64,000 nucleotides of DNA, from NCBI RefSeq assembly GCF_000427785.1, contig NZ_ATYR01000027.1:23594-87593 (forward strand), given 5' to 3'. Below, one piece after another: positions 24,205 through 33,566 of the stretch. Within the stretch, counting starts at the first letter, position 1. Each line of letters opens with the position of its first letter. The stretch comes from Massilia alkalitolerans DSM 17462 (lineage in GTDB: Bacteria > Pseudomonadota > Gammaproteobacteria > Burkholderiales > Burkholderiaceae_D). Both the position numbers and the translations under genes were made by a program. The notes under the pieces are model-generated. The model was given only the letters and a program-made list of their open reading frames with translations, made no database searches and was not told where the DNA came from.

Positions 24205-27200
24205 TCAGTGTGCAGCTTCCAGCTTGGCCAGCTGGCGGTCCGTCATCGGACCGGTGCCGCTGTACTTGTCGAGGTAGAGGTAGATCACCGGGGTGATGTA
24301 GAGCGTGATCACCTGCGAGAAGATCAGGCCGCCGACCACGGCCAGGCCCAGCGGCTGGCGCAGCTCGGCGCCGGCGCCGATGCCCAGCGCGATCGGCAGC
24401 GCGCCCATCATCGCGGCCAGGGTGGTCATCAGGATCGGGCGGAAGCGCAGGATACAGGCCTCGCGGATCGCCTCCTGCGGCTTCATGCCCCCGTTGCGCT
24501 GGGCGTCGAGGGCGAAGTCGATCATCATGATCGCGTTCTTCTTCACGATACCGATCAGCATCAGGATACCGATCATGGCGATCAGGGTCAGGTCCATGTC
24601 GAACATCCATAGCGTCAGCAACGCCCCCACCGCCGCGGACGGCAGGCCGGCCAGGATGGTGAGCGGGTGGATGTAGCTCTCGTACAGCACGCCCAGCAGC
24701 ACGTAGATCACGCCGATGGCGGTGATGATCAGGATCAGCTGGCTCGACTGGGTGTCCTTGAACACGGCCGCGTCGCCGCCGTAGTTGGTGATGATCGAGG
24801 CCGGCAGCTTCATGTCGCGGCCCATCTGCTCGATGGCGGTGGTGGCGTCGCCCAGCGGCACGCCCGGGGCCAGGTTGAAGGACAGCGTGATCGCCTGCAG
24901 CTGGCCCTGGTGGTTGACCGCCAGCGGGCCGACCGTGCGCTTGACGGTGGCGAAGCTGGACAGCTTGACCAGGTCGCCGTTCTTGGAGCGCACCGAGACG
25001 CGCGACAGCGCTTCGTCGTAGTAGCGGTCGGCAGCCGCCGCTTCCAGGATCACGTAGTAGCTGGCCGCGGTCGAGTAGATGGTCGAGACCTGGCGCTCAC
25101 CAAAAGAAGCGTACAGCACGGTGCGGATGTCGGCCATCTCCACGCCCAGCAGCGCGGCCTTGTCGCGGTCGATGTCGATGGTGGCCTGCAGCGCCTTGTT
25201 CTGCGAGTCGCTGGTGACGTCGCGGAAACGCTGGTCGGCGCGCATGCGCTCGAGGAACTGCTCGGACCAGCCGCCGATCTCGCCGCCCGACACGCTCTGC
25301 AGCGTGTACTGGTAACGGCTCTTGCTCGGGCGTCCGCCCAGTTGCAGGTTCTGCACCGGCGACATGAAGACCTGCACGCCGGCGACCTGGCGGGTGGCCT
25401 TGCGCAGCGCGTCGACCACTTCCGACATCGGCGGGCGCTCGCTGCGCGGTTTCAGCACCAGGAACATGCGGCCGGTATTGCCGCCGCCGGTGAACGAGGT
25501 CACGTCTTTCACGTGCGGGTTGGCGCGCACGATGTCCACCACCTGGGCCTGCAGCTTCTGCAGGGCCACCGAGGAGGTGTCTTCCGAGGCCTCGACGGTC
25601 ACGCGCAGCTGGCCGATGTCTTCTTCGGGGAAGAAGCCCTTCGGCATGGTCATGTACAGCACGGCGGTCAGCACGAAGGTGCCGAGCGCCAGCATCAGCA
25701 CCAGGAAGCGGTGGCGCAGCGCCATGTCCAGGGTGCGGGCATAACCGTCGCGCACATTGGTGAACATCGCTTCGAAGCGGCGGCCGACCCAGGACATGTC
25801 TTTCGGATCGACGTGGCCGCCATGCTTGATCAGGCGCGAGCACAGCATCGGCACGAGGGTCAGCGACACCACGGCCGAGACCAGCACGGCGAGACCGACG
25901 ATCACGGCGAATTCGCGGAACAGCAGGCCGATCACGCCCGGCATGAAGAAGATCGGGATGAACACCGCCACCAGCGAGATCGAGATCGAGATGATGGTGA
26001 AGCCCATCTCGCGCGAGCCGATCAGGGCCGCCTGCATCGGCTTCTTGCCCATCTCCATGTGGCGCACGATGTTTTCCAGCACCACGATGGCGTCGTCGAC
26101 CACCAGGCCGACCGCCAGCGTGATGCCGAGCAGCGAGATGTTGTCGAGGCTGTAGCCGAAGGCGTACAGCAGGGACAGCGCACCCAGCAGCGAGATCGGC
26201 ACGGTGACGGCCGGGATGAAGGTTGCGGTCAGGCGGTGCAGGAACAGGAAGATCACCAAGATGACCAGCACCACGGTGCCGGCCAGCGTGAGGTTGACGT
26301 CGTGGATCGCCTCGCGGATCGAGTCCGAGCGGTCGTTGACCAGGTGGATCTTGATCGACTGCGGCAGCTGGGTTTCGAAACGCGGCATCAGCGCGCGCAC
26401 CGAATCGACCACCTGCACGGTGTTGGCGTTGGGCTGGCGCTGCACCATCAGCACGATCGAGCGTTCGCCGTTCAGGCTGCCGGTGGCCTTGACCGACTGG
26501 TAGCTGTCCTCGACCTGGGCGATGTCGCGCAGGCGCACCGGCAGGCCGTCGCGGGTGGCGACGATCAGGCCGGCGAAGTCGGCGGCGCGCATCAGCTGGC
26601 CGCCGCCCTGGATGGTCAGGGTCTGGGTCGGGCCGTCCAGGATGCCGAGCGGGGTGATCGAGTTGGCCGAACGCAGCGCGGTGGCCAGTTCGGACATCGA
26701 GATATTGCGGGCGCTCATCAGGTCATGCTGGGCGCGCACCCGCACCGCGAAGCGCTTGCCGCCGTTCACCGTCACCTGGGCGATGCCAGGCAGGGTCGAG
26801 ATCGCCGGCGAGACCAGGTTTTCCGCGTAATCGTTCAGCTCCGACAAGTCCATGGACGGCGAGGTCATGTGCATGAACAGGATCGGGGAATCGGCCGGGT
26901 TGATCTTGCGGTAGGACGGCAGGTCGGTCATCTCCTGCGGCAGCTGGCGCTGGACCTGCAGCAGCGCGGCCTGCACGTCGACGGCGGCTTCGTTGACGTC
27001 GATCGATTCGTCGAACTCGAGCGTCAGCGAGGTATTGCCCTGCGTGTTCGTCGAGCTGATCATCTTGATGCCGGCGATGGTCGCGAACTGCTTTTCCAGC
27101 GGCAGCGCGACCGACGAGGCCATGTTCTCCGGGCTGGCGCCCGGCAGGTTGGCGTTGACGTTGATGACCGGCGTGTTATAGCTCGGCAGCGCCGCGACCG

Positions 27201-27297
27201 GGATGTGCATGTAAGCCAGGATGCCGACCAGCACCAGGCTGATCGACATCAGCACCACCATCACGGGACGGCGGATACACAGTTCGGACAGGTTCAT
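24205..27297 (-). CDS. RND-family multidrug efflux permease (MdtB/MdtC-like)
   Basis: Proton-driven inner-membrane pump of the AcrB/MdtBC (HAE1) superfamily. The 1030-aa product starts MNLSELCIRRPVMVVLMS and has twelve expected transmembrane helices with two large periplasmic loops (about 35-335 and 560-850). TM4 carries GLVVDDAIVVLEN, the family's proton-relay aspartate pair. The start overlaps the adaptor stop by four bases. No outer-membrane channel gene is nearby, so it probably uses a TolC-like protein encoded elsewhere. Substrates cannot be told from sequence. Confidence 0.95.
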   Translation of the reverse strand: MNLSELCIRRPVMVVLMSISLVLVGILAYMHIPVAALPSYNTPVINVNANLPGASPENMASSVALPLEKQFATIAGIKMISSTNTQGNTSLTLEFDESIDVNEAAVDVQAALLQVQRQLPQEMTDLPSYRKINPADSPILFMHMTSPSMDLSELNDYAENLVSPAISTLPGIAQVTVNGGKRFAVRVRAQHDLMSARNISMSELATALRSANSITPLGILDGPTQTLTIQGGGQLMRAADFAGLIVATRDGLPVRLRDIAQVEDSYQSVKATGSLNGERSIVLMVQRQPNANTVQVVDSVRALMPRFETQLPQSIKIHLVNDRSDSIREAIHDVNLTLAGTVVLVILVIFLFLHRLTATFIPAVTVPISLLGALSLLYAFGYSLDNISLLGITLAVGLVVDDAIVVLENIVRHMEMGKKPMQAALIGSREMGFTIISISISLVAVFIPIFFMPGVIGLLFREFAVIVGLAVLVSAVVSLTLVPMLCSRLIKHGGHVDPKDMSWVGRRFEAMFTNVRDGYARTLDMALRHRFLVLMLALGTFVLTAVLYMTMPKGFFPEEDIGQLRVTVEASEDTSSVALQKLQAQVVDIVRANPHVKDVTSFTGGGNTGRMFLVLKPRSERPPMSEVVDALRKATRQVAGVQVFMSPVQNLQLGGRPSKSRYQYTLQSVSGGEIGGWSEQFLERMRADQRFRDVTSDSQNKALQATIDIDRDKAALLGVEMADIRTVLYASFGERQVSTIYSTAASYYVILEAAAADRYYDEALSRVSVRSKNGDLVKLSSFATVKRTVGPLAVNHQGQLQAITLSFNLAPGVPLGDATTAIEQMGRDMKLPASIITNYGGDAAVFKDTQSSQLILIITAIGVIYVLLGVLYESYIHPLTILAGLPSAAVGALLTLWMFDMDLTLIAMIGILMLIGIVKKNAIMMIDFALDAQRNGGMKPQEAIREACILRFRPILMTTLAAMMGALPIALGIGAGAELRQPLGLAVVGGLIFSQVITLYITPVIYLYLDKYSGTGPMTDRQLAKLEAAH

Positions 27298-28490
27298 GCC
27301 TTGTCACCCTTCTGTGCGGCCGGCATCGCTGCGTTCGAAGCGGCTGCATCTTGGGACTTGGCGCCAGCCGGGCGCACCTTGCCGCCCGGACGCAGGTTCT
27401 GCTTGCCTTCGGTGATGACTTTCTCGTTGCCGGTCAGGCCAGTCACGGCAGCATACTCGCCGAAGCCGTGCAGGCGCGCCACCTTGACCTGTTTCGCCTC
27501 GTTACCCTCGCCCACCACGTACACGAAGGTGCCCTGGGTGCTGGTGATGATGGCGTTCTGCGGGATCACGACGGCGTCGCGGATGGTCTGCGTGGTGACG
27601 CGGGTGGTCACGTACTGGCCCGGCCACAGCATCGAGTCCGGGTTGGCGAACTGGGCTTTCACGCGGATGGTGCCGGCGGCCGGGTCGACCGCGTTGTCCA
27701 CGAACTTCAGCTCGCCGGTCACCGGCTTGGCCTCGGGACCAGTGCTGGCCTGCACCGCCACCTTGCCGGCGCGCTGGGCCGCCAGCAGCGCACCGAGGCT
27801 TGACTCCGGCATGTTGAAGGAGACGTCGATCGGGTCGAGCTGGGTGATGGTCGTCAGGGACGTGGACGGCTGCACCAGGGCGCCCGGATGGATGTCGATG
27901 GCGCCGACGCGGCCCGACATCGGGGCGCGGATGGTGGTGTAGCTGGCGCTGACCTGGCTGGCACGGGCGGCCGCGGCATTGCTCTGGACCAGGGCGCGGG
28001 CCGCCTCGACCTGGCTCTTCAGGGAGTCGACCGCGCTCTGGGACAGGAAATTCTGGGCGGCGAGTTCCTGGCTGCGCTTGTACTGGCGCTCGAGGTCGGC
28101 CAGGGTGGCGCGGTTCTGCGCCACTTGCGCCTCGGCGCGGGCGACGTTGGCGCGGTCGGCGCGGTCGTCGAGCGAGAACATGACCTGGCCTTCCTTGACG
28201 AACTGGCCTTCGCGGATGTGGACCTGGCGGATGGTGGCGGTGGTCTGCGGGTGCAGGTCGACGGTGCGCACCGGGGTCACGGTGCCGTTGGCGGACAGTT
28301 CCACGCCCACGTCCTGGCGCTGCGGCGCCACCACGTTCACGGTGGTCGGCGGCATGCCGCCCCTGGCGCCCGGTCCCTTGCCGCCCTGGCCGTTGTCGGC
28401 GTGGGCGCCGTCACCCTTGTTCAGGTACCAGGCGCCGGCGACGGCCAGCGCCACGACACCCACGATGAATCCCGCATTCTTCTTTTTCAT
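27294..28490 (-). CDS. RND efflux periplasmic adaptor (membrane fusion protein)
   Basis: Links the RND pump to an outer-membrane channel. The 398-aa product has an N-terminal signal/anchor (about 8-25), a lipoyl domain split around an alpha-helical hairpin (about 95-190, with RAEAQVAQNRATLADLERQY), then beta-barrel and membrane-proximal domains (GQYVTTRV, VVIPQNAI). It ends with an Ala/Gln/Lys-rich tail. The start at 28490 has AGGGA upstream; a longer in-frame N-terminus to 28619 lacks family resemblance. It is coupled to the permease by an ATGA overlap. Confidence 0.94.
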   Translation of the reverse strand: MKKKNAGFIVGVVALAVAGAWYLNKGDGAHADNGQGGKGPGARGGMPPTTVNVVAPQRQDVGVELSANGTVTPVRTVDLHPQTTATIRQVHIREGQFVKEGQVMFSLDDRADRANVARAEAQVAQNRATLADLERQYKRSQELAAQNFLSQSAVDSLKSQVEAARALVQSNAAAARASQVSASYTTIRAPMSGRVGAIDIHPGALVQPSTSLTTITQLDPIDVSFNMPESSLGALLAAQRAGKVAVQASTGPEAKPVTGELKFVDNAVDPAAGTIRVKAQFANPDSMLWPGQYVTTRVTTQTIRDAVVIPQNAIITSTQGTFVYVVGEGNEAKQVKVARLHGFGEYAAVTGLTGNEKVITEGKQNLRPGGKVRPAGAKSQDAAASNAAMPAAQKGDKA

Positions 28491-28608
28491 GTTCGTCCCT
28501 TGCCGCCAGTCCCTGCGGCTCTTTCTCTTGTGTGATCCGCGCGTGCAAAAAAGAATACGCGGTGCTGCATTCTCGCACGCTCTTGTTTCAGGATTGTGTA
28601 GTCGCCAT

Positions 28609-28622
28609 GTTGTAATCACAAC
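28609..28622. promoter_or_regulatory. inverted repeat GTTGT-N4-ACAAC upstream of the efflux adaptor
   Basis: A 14-bp palindrome-like site about 119 bp upstream of the adaptor start, just past the end of the sensor-kinase gene. Half-sites GTTGTGAT and ATTACAAC are also found at 62558-62580 with a wider spacing. Candidate operator for the pump genes; no regulator can be assigned. Confidence 0.3.
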
Positions 28623-28640
28623 CTTGCGCTGGTTTGTCCC

Positions 28641-30002
28641 TTATTTGTTCGGGTAATACTCCGGCAACACCAGGGTCACTTCCAGGCCGCCCTCCGGATG
28701 GTTGGCCAGCGCGATGCTGCCGCCATGCTGTTCGGCGATGTTGCGGGCGATGGTCAGGCCCAGGCCGGTGCCGCCCGACTCGCGCGAGCGCGAGGTTTCG
28801 ACGCGGTAGAACGGATCGAACACCCGGCCCAGCTCGCCTGCCGGGATGCCGGGACCGCTGTCGCGGATACGGATGCGTGCCGCGCCGTTGATACGGTCGA
28901 CGCAGACGCGGGCGTCGTGGCCGTACTTCACCGCGTTGTCGATCAGGTTGCCGAGGCAGCGGCGCAGGTCCAGCGGCCGGCCCAGCAGGGCCATGCCGGC
29001 CTGTCCCTTGAGCGCCACCTGCTGTCCGGCGTCGACGGCGTCGGCGCACACGGCTTCCAGCAGCGAGTCGAGGTCCAGCATCTGCATGTTCTCGGTGGTG
29101 TCCATGCTGCGCGCCAGCACCAGGCCTTCGCGCACCATGGCCTGCATGGCCGACAGGTCGCCGATCAGGCGTTCCTGCAGTTCCGCGTTCTGCACCTTTT
29201 CGAGGCGCAGGCGCATGCGGGTGAGCGGCGTCTGCAGGTCATGCGTGATCGCCGCCAGCATCTGGGTACGCTGGAAGATGTACTGCCGGATCCGCGCCTG
29301 CATTGCGTTGAAGGCAGCGCTGGCCTGGCGGATCTCGCTGGCGCCGCTCAAGGAGAGCGGCGGGCGGTTGATGTCGTGGCCCAGGTCCTGGGCGGCCCGC
29401 GCCAGCACTTTCAGCGGACGGGTGGTCATGCGCGCCACCACGTAGGCGAGCGCGGCAATGCTAAGCAGGAACAGGCCGATGGTAGTGCGGTAATCGGTTT
29501 CGGGACCGGTGAAGGCCGAGCGCGGCGGCAGTACCGACAGGCGCAATTCTTCGCCGTCGCGCAGGCGCACGTTCAGGGTTTCGCAGGCACCATGCCACTG
29601 GGTGCGGATCAGGCCGTAGAGCACGGCCTGCTGGTGCGGCATGTCGCACGAGGCCGGCCGGTTGGCCGCCGAGCTGATGCCGTAGCCGTCGCCCAGGCGC
29701 GCCGCCAGCGAGCGCGCGAACCAGCTCTGCGACGCCGCCAGCGGCTGGAGATTGCCGACTTCCAGGCGCAGGCCGGGACGGTTCGCCACCGACAGGTAGA
29801 CCGAGCGCGCCGAGGCCGGCACGATTTCGGTCGCCATCACCAGTTGCTCGGCGCGTTCGAGCAGGTGCTGGTCGCGCTGCTGTTCGATGACGCGCTGGCG
29901 CTCGACGTCGGCTGCCAGCTGGGTCAGTGCCGCGGAAATCAGGATACCGAGCAGGAGCGTGATGAACACGCGTCCGGTCATCGATCCGAAGAAGGCTTTC
30001 AC
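28641..30002 (-). CDS. sensor histidine kinase of the efflux locus
   Basis: The 453-aa kinase has TM1 (about 11-30), a periplasmic sensor of about 140 residues, TM2 (about 170-192), HAMP, an EnvZ-like H-box LAAITHDLQTPLTRMRLR near residue 246, and a HATPase with N-box NLIDNAVKYG and G2-box GTGLGLTI. It overlaps the response regulator stop by four bases. The adaptor and RND pump follow 150 bp downstream, suggesting it controls their expression. Confidence 0.93.
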   Translation of the reverse strand: MKAFFGSMTGRVFITLLLGILISAALTQLAADVERQRVIEQQRDQHLLERAEQLVMATEIVPASARSVYLSVANRPGLRLEVGNLQPLAASQSWFARSLAARLGDGYGISSAANRPASCDMPHQQAVLYGLIRTQWHGACETLNVRLRDGEELRLSVLPPRSAFTGPETDYRTTIGLFLLSIAALAYVVARMTTRPLKVLARAAQDLGHDINRPPLSLSGASEIRQASAAFNAMQARIRQYIFQRTQMLAAITHDLQTPLTRMRLRLEKVQNAELQERLIGDLSAMQAMVREGLVLARSMDTTENMQMLDLDSLLEAVCADAVDAGQQVALKGQAGMALLGRPLDLRRCLGNLIDNAVKYGHDARVCVDRINGAARIRIRDSGPGIPAGELGRVFDPFYRVETSRSRESGGTGLGLTIARNIAEQHGGSIALANHPEGGLEVTLVLPEYYPNK

Positions 30003-30727
30003 GCAGGCGGCTCCACGGTCACCTGCCCGGCCAGCACGTAACCGCCGTTACGCACGGTCTTGATGATCTGTGGCATGCGCGCATCCTCGCCCAGCTTCTG
30101 GCGCAGGCGGCTGATCTGGATGTCGATCGAGCGGTCGAAGGGGTCGGCGTCGCGGCCCTGGGTCAGGTTGAGCAGCTGGTCGCGGTTGAGCACGCGGTTC
30201 GGGTGTTCCAGGAACACGCGCAGCAGGCGGAACTCGGCGCCCGAGAGCATGATGACCACGCCCTGCGGATTGACCAGGTGGCGCGCGGTGAGGTCCAGGG
30301 TCCAGCCGGAGAAGCGCATCTGCTGCACGTTCTCGGACGGCGCATTCGAGGGCATCGCATGCGAACGGCGCAGCACGCTGCGGATGCGCGCCAGCAGCTC
30401 GCGCGGCTCGAAGGGTTTCGGCAGGTAGTCGTCGGCGCCCATCTCGAGGCCGAGGATGCGGTCGAGCGGCTCGTTGCGGGCGGTCAGCATGATGACCGGC
30501 AGGCTGGAGGTGGCGCGCAGCTTGCGGCACAGGGTCAGGCCGTCGTCGCCCGGCATGTTCAGGTCGAGCACGATCAGGTCGGGGCGCGCGTCGTCGAGCG
30601 CCTTCCACATACCGGTGCCGTCGGCCGCCGACATGGTGCGGTAGCCGTTCGATTCCAGGTAGTCGGCGAGCAGGGTGCGGATGTCGCGGTCGTCGTCGAC
30701 AATCAAAATCGTAGAGGGATTATCCAT
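29999..30727 (-). CDS. OmpR-family response regulator of the efflux locus
   Basis: The 242-aa regulator has a receiver with phospho-acceptor Asp55 (LIVLDLNMPGDDGL), the KPFEPRELLAR lysine, and a winged-helix output domain (about 140-235, ending KTVRNGGYVLAG). The ATG at 30727 begins MDNPSTILIVDDD; an in-frame ATG at 30745 would add six residues. Ribosome-site evidence does not decide between them. It is divergent from a Spy-like gene, with TTGTAT repeats between them that fit OmpR-family binding. Confidence 0.9.
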   Translation of the reverse strand: MDNPSTILIVDDDRDIRTLLADYLESNGYRTMSAADGTGMWKALDDARPDLIVLDLNMPGDDGLTLCRKLRATSSLPVIMLTARNEPLDRILGLEMGADDYLPKPFEPRELLARIRSVLRRSHAMPSNAPSENVQQMRFSGWTLDLTARHLVNPQGVVIMLSGAEFRLLRVFLEHPNRVLNRDQLLNLTQGRDADPFDRSIDIQISRLRQKLGEDARMPQIIKTVRNGGYVLAGQVTVEPPA

Positions 30728-30769
30728 AACCTCAATTATCCGCATCTAAGCCAAGCTTGGACACCGTTT

Positions 30770-30816
30770 TTGTATCGGCTTGTATATGCTGATGAGCGCG
30801 AAACATATTGATACAA
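30770..30816. promoter_or_regulatory. tandem TTGTAT half-sites, candidate response-regulator binding region
   Basis: TTGTAT occurs at 30770-30775 and 30780-30785, exactly 10 bp apart (one helical turn), as OmpR-family dimers bind direct repeats. A third copy lies in the opposite orientation at 30811-30816 (ATACAA), creating a broad inverted repeat with ATATG/CATAT. The region is between the divergent regulator and Spy-like gene. Confidence 0.5.
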
Positions 30817-30933
30817 AGTATCGGACAGGGGAAATCCCACGGTTACACTTGTTGGCGATGATGGGAACCGTGCAGCGAGCAGTCCGGAAGCGAAGATGCA
30901 CACCAACCTGCCTCTCACACAAAGGAAAACACC

Positions 30934-31497
30934 ATGAACACCGTCCGCAAAAACATCGTGATCGTCCTGGCCGCCTTCGGCATCGCCGGCGCCTCGCTCG
31001 GCGTGCAGGCCCAGACCGCTGCCCCGCTCGAGGGCCGCCATGCCCATGCCATGAGCAAGGAGCAGCGCGAAGCCAAGCGCGCCGAATTCCGCGCCTTGAG
31101 CCCGGAGCAGCGCCAGGCCAAGATGGCCGAGTTCCGCGCCAAGCGCGCCGAGATGCGCGCCGCCCGCCAGGCGAAGCTGGCCGAATCGTTGAAGCTGACC
31201 CCGGCCCAGCAGCCGGTGTGGCAGGCCTTCGTGGCCAGCATGACCCCGCCGCAGAAGGGCGAGCGTGCCGGCCAGCGCCTGAACAAGGAGCAGCGCACCG
31301 CCCTGACCGCGCCGCAACGCCTGGAACGCCGCATCGCCCTGCAGAAGGAGCGCACCGCGCGCATGGAAGCCCGCCTGTCGGCCCTGAACAGCCTGTACGC
31401 GGCCTTGAGCCCGGAACAGCGCAAGGTCTTCGACGAGCAGCAGCAGCGCCGCGGCGGCCGTCACCACGGCGGCCATGGCAAGATGATGCGCGGTTAA
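30934..31497 (+). CDS. Spy/CpxP-family periplasmic chaperone-like protein
   Basis: The 187-aa product has a signal peptide (about 1-26, GVQAQT) and a highly helical, Arg/Lys/Gln-rich body with two LTxxQ-type motifs: LTPAQQ near residue 88 and LSPEQRKVFD near 156, the hallmark of the Spy/CpxP family. The C-terminus is His/Gly/Arg-rich (RRGGRHHGGHG), suggesting metal contact. Known relatives bind unfolded envelope proteins or sense metals. AAAGGA lies 8 nt upstream of the start. It is divergent from the efflux response regulator and probably in its regulon. Confidence 0.88.
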   Translation: MNTVRKNIVIVLAAFGIAGASLGVQAQTAAPLEGRHAHAMSKEQREAKRAEFRALSPEQRQAKMAEFRAKRAEMRAARQAKLAESLKLTPAQQPVWQAFVASMTPPQKGERAGQRLNKEQRTALTAPQRLERRIALQKERTARMEARLSALNSLYAALSPEQRKVFDEQQQRRGGRHHGGHGKMMRG

Positions 31498-31519
31498 GCG
31501 AACGCATTCTTGTAAAAGG

Positions 31520-31545
31520 AAAAGACGCCCTCGGGCGTCTTTTTT
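31520..31545. terminator. rho-independent terminator after the Spy-like gene
   Basis: AAAAGACGCCC pairs with GGGCGTCTTTT across a tiny loop, followed by a T-run to 31545. It directly abuts the REP element at 31546. Confidence 0.9.
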
Positions 31546-31586
31546 GTAGGGTGGTCGGCTCTGCCGACCGCGCGTTCAACTCACGG
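31546..31586. repeat. single-arm REP element, copy 2, with compensatory stem change
   Basis: GTAGGGTGGTCGGC then tct then GCCGACC, GCGCGTTCAACTCACGG. It matches arm 1 of the copy at 10272, including the ACTCACGG flank, but the stem base pair A-T is replaced by T-A on both sides. The dsbD stop codon (31581-31583) lies inside the flank. The inverted partner arm is missing. Confidence 0.8.
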
Positions 31587-33437
31587 CAACTTGGCCAGGG
31601 AGGCCAAGAACTTGGCGGGGTTTTGATAGCCGATCACCCGGCTATCCTCGATTTCCTGCCCATCCGGCCCGAACAGGATGATCCCCGGCGGCCCGAACAG
31701 CTTGAAGCGCTTCAGCATCGCCTTGTCCTCGGCATCATTGGCGGTCACGTCGACCTGCAGCAGGATGGTATTGGCCAGCTTCGCCTGCACCGCCGGGTCG
31801 ACGAAGGTCAGCTTTTCCATCTCCTTGCAGGACACGCACCAGTCGGCATAGAAATCCAGCATCACGGTCTTGCCGCCGGCGTTCAGCAGCTCGCGGTCGA
31901 GGTCTCCCACCGTCTTGATGCGCTTGAACACCAGGCCCTGGTGGGCGCCGCCCGTCAGGTGCGCCAGCGGCGCCAGCGCATCGCGTCCGCCGGTGGCGGC
32001 GCCGACCAGCTGCATCCCGCCTTGCAAGGAAAGGGCAACGCCGGCCGCCACCGAGACCCAGTGGCGCTGTCGGCTCAGCAGGTAACAACCGTATCCGAGC
32101 AGCAGCGCGGCCCAGCCCAGCATCTGCACGATAGGCGGCAGCACCGGCGACACCAGCCACAGGGCCATCGCCAGCATCAGCACGCCGAACAGGCGCTTGA
32201 CCGACTCCATCCAGGCGCCCGCGCGCGGCAGCAGCGAGCCGGCCGAGACGCCGACCAGCAGCAGCGGAATGCTCATCCCGACCGCCATCGCGAACAGGGC
32301 CGCGCCGCCGATCACCACGTCGCGGGTCTGGCTGATGTAGACCAGGGCGCCAGCCAGGGGCGCGGCGACGCAGGGCCCGACGATCAGGGCCGAGATGGCG
32401 CCCATGGCGAACACCCCGGCAAGCTTGCCGCCCGACTGGCGGCCGGCAGTGTTGGCGAGCCGGGTCTGCAGCGCGGCCGGCATCTGCAGTTCGTAGAAGC
32501 CGAACATCGACATCGCCATCGCCACGATCAGGAGGGCAAACGCGCCCAGCACCCAGGGATTCTGCAGTGCGGCGGCCAGGCCCTCCCCTGCCAGGCCGGC
32601 GGCGACGCCGAGCGCCGTGTAGACGATGGCCATGCCGAGTGAATAAGTCGCCGACAGGATGAAGCCGCGCGAACGGCCAGCCTGGCGGCCCTCGCCGACG
32701 ATGATCGAGGACAGGATCGGCACCATCGGCAGCACGCAGGGCGTGAAGGCCAGGCCCAGGCCGAGCAGGACGAAGGCGGGGACGATGGCCAGCAGGCGCC
32801 CGCCCTCGAGGATGCCGGCGATGCCGGCCATGTCGGACGGCTGGGCGGCGGCTGCGGGCGCGGCTTCTGCCATCGGCGCCTGGGCCGCAGTAGCCGGCGC
32901 CGCGTCCATGGCGGGAGCCGACGACAGGGGCGCGGCCGTCATCTGCGGCGCATTCACGCCGATCGGCAATGCCGGTGCGGCGCCGCCGCCGCCGGCTCCC
33001 GCCGACAGCTGCGCGCTGTGCTCCTGCGGCGGATAGCACAGGCCCGCGTCGGCGCAGCCCTGGCTGGAGGCCGTCAGGGTAAACGGGCCGCTGCCCTCGA
33101 CCGGGATGCGGATCACGAGCTCGCCCTTGTAGGTCTCGACATCCTTCTGGAAGGTCTCGTCGTACTTCACCTTGCCCGGCGGGATCTCGGGCGTGCCGAG
33201 CTTCGCTCCGGTAGCGCGGAAGGCGAAGCGCTCGCGGTACATGTAGTAGCCCTCGGCGATCTGGTAGCGCACTTCGAGCGTTTGCGGGTCGGCCATGCGC
33301 GCCTCGAAACGGAAGGCGATCGCGGGATCGAGGAAGTCGTCGGCGGCGCGTGCGCTCCCGACACCTGCCATCAAGATCGAAAACAGGCTCAGGCAAGCAA
33401 GGAGGATGCGGGCGAAGCGGTGCAGCGAATGGAACAT
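31581..33437 (-). CDS. dsbD: thiol:disulfide interchange protein DsbD
   Basis: Transfers reducing power from cytoplasmic thioredoxin to the periplasm, serving DsbC/G and cytochrome c thiols. The 618-aa product has a signal peptide (about 1-31), an N-terminal DsbD-alpha domain with the cysteine pair in SQGCADAGLCYPP, eight transmembrane helices of the DsbD-beta core with cysteines in FTPCVLPMVPIL and IVGPCVAAPLAG, and a C-terminal thioredoxin domain with DWCVSCKEME. An Ala-rich linker (about 165-205) joins alpha and beta. It stands alone; its stop codon falls in a REP flank. Confidence 0.96.
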   Translation of the reverse strand: MFHSLHRFARILLACLSLFSILMAGVGSARAADDFLDPAIAFRFEARMADPQTLEVRYQIAEGYYMYRERFAFRATGAKLGTPEIPPGKVKYDETFQKDVETYKGELVIRIPVEGSGPFTLTASSQGCADAGLCYPPQEHSAQLSAGAGGGGAAPALPIGVNAPQMTAAPLSSAPAMDAAPATAAQAPMAEAAPAAAAQPSDMAGIAGILEGGRLLAIVPAFVLLGLGLAFTPCVLPMVPILSSIIVGEGRQAGRSRGFILSATYSLGMAIVYTALGVAAGLAGEGLAAALQNPWVLGAFALLIVAMAMSMFGFYELQMPAALQTRLANTAGRQSGGKLAGVFAMGAISALIVGPCVAAPLAGALVYISQTRDVVIGGAALFAMAVGMSIPLLLVGVSAGSLLPRAGAWMESVKRLFGVLMLAMALWLVSPVLPPIVQMLGWAALLLGYGCYLLSRQRHWVSVAAGVALSLQGGMQLVGAATGGRDALAPLAHLTGGAHQGLVFKRIKTVGDLDRELLNAGGKTVMLDFYADWCVSCKEMEKLTFVDPAVQAKLANTILLQVDVTANDAEDKAMLKRFKLFGPPGIILFGPDGQEIEDSRVIGYQNPAKFLASLAKLP

Positions 33438-33519
33438 GGTGTTGGATGAGTTGTTTCAGCGCACCGGCATGGTACACCGGGCCGTCGCACCTTGCTCGGA
33501 CCACGATACTGCAGGCGAA

Positions 33520-33548
33520 AAAAAACCAGGCACGGGGCCTGGTTTTTT
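33520..33548 (-). terminator. terminator of the alpha ribosomal operon
   Basis: AAAAAACCAGGC (33520-33531) pairs with GCCTGGTTTTTT (33537-33548) over a 5-nt loop, 18 bp past the rplQ stop. On the minus strand it ends in a run of T. Confidence 0.92.
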
Positions 33549-33566
33549 AGTCGTCGCGGAAAGCGA

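Noticed and set aside
24667..27942. 1091-codon plus-strand frame opposite the RND permease and adaptor
   Set aside because: Antisense shadow; His/Gln/Arg/Asp-rich text typical of reversed high-GC genes.
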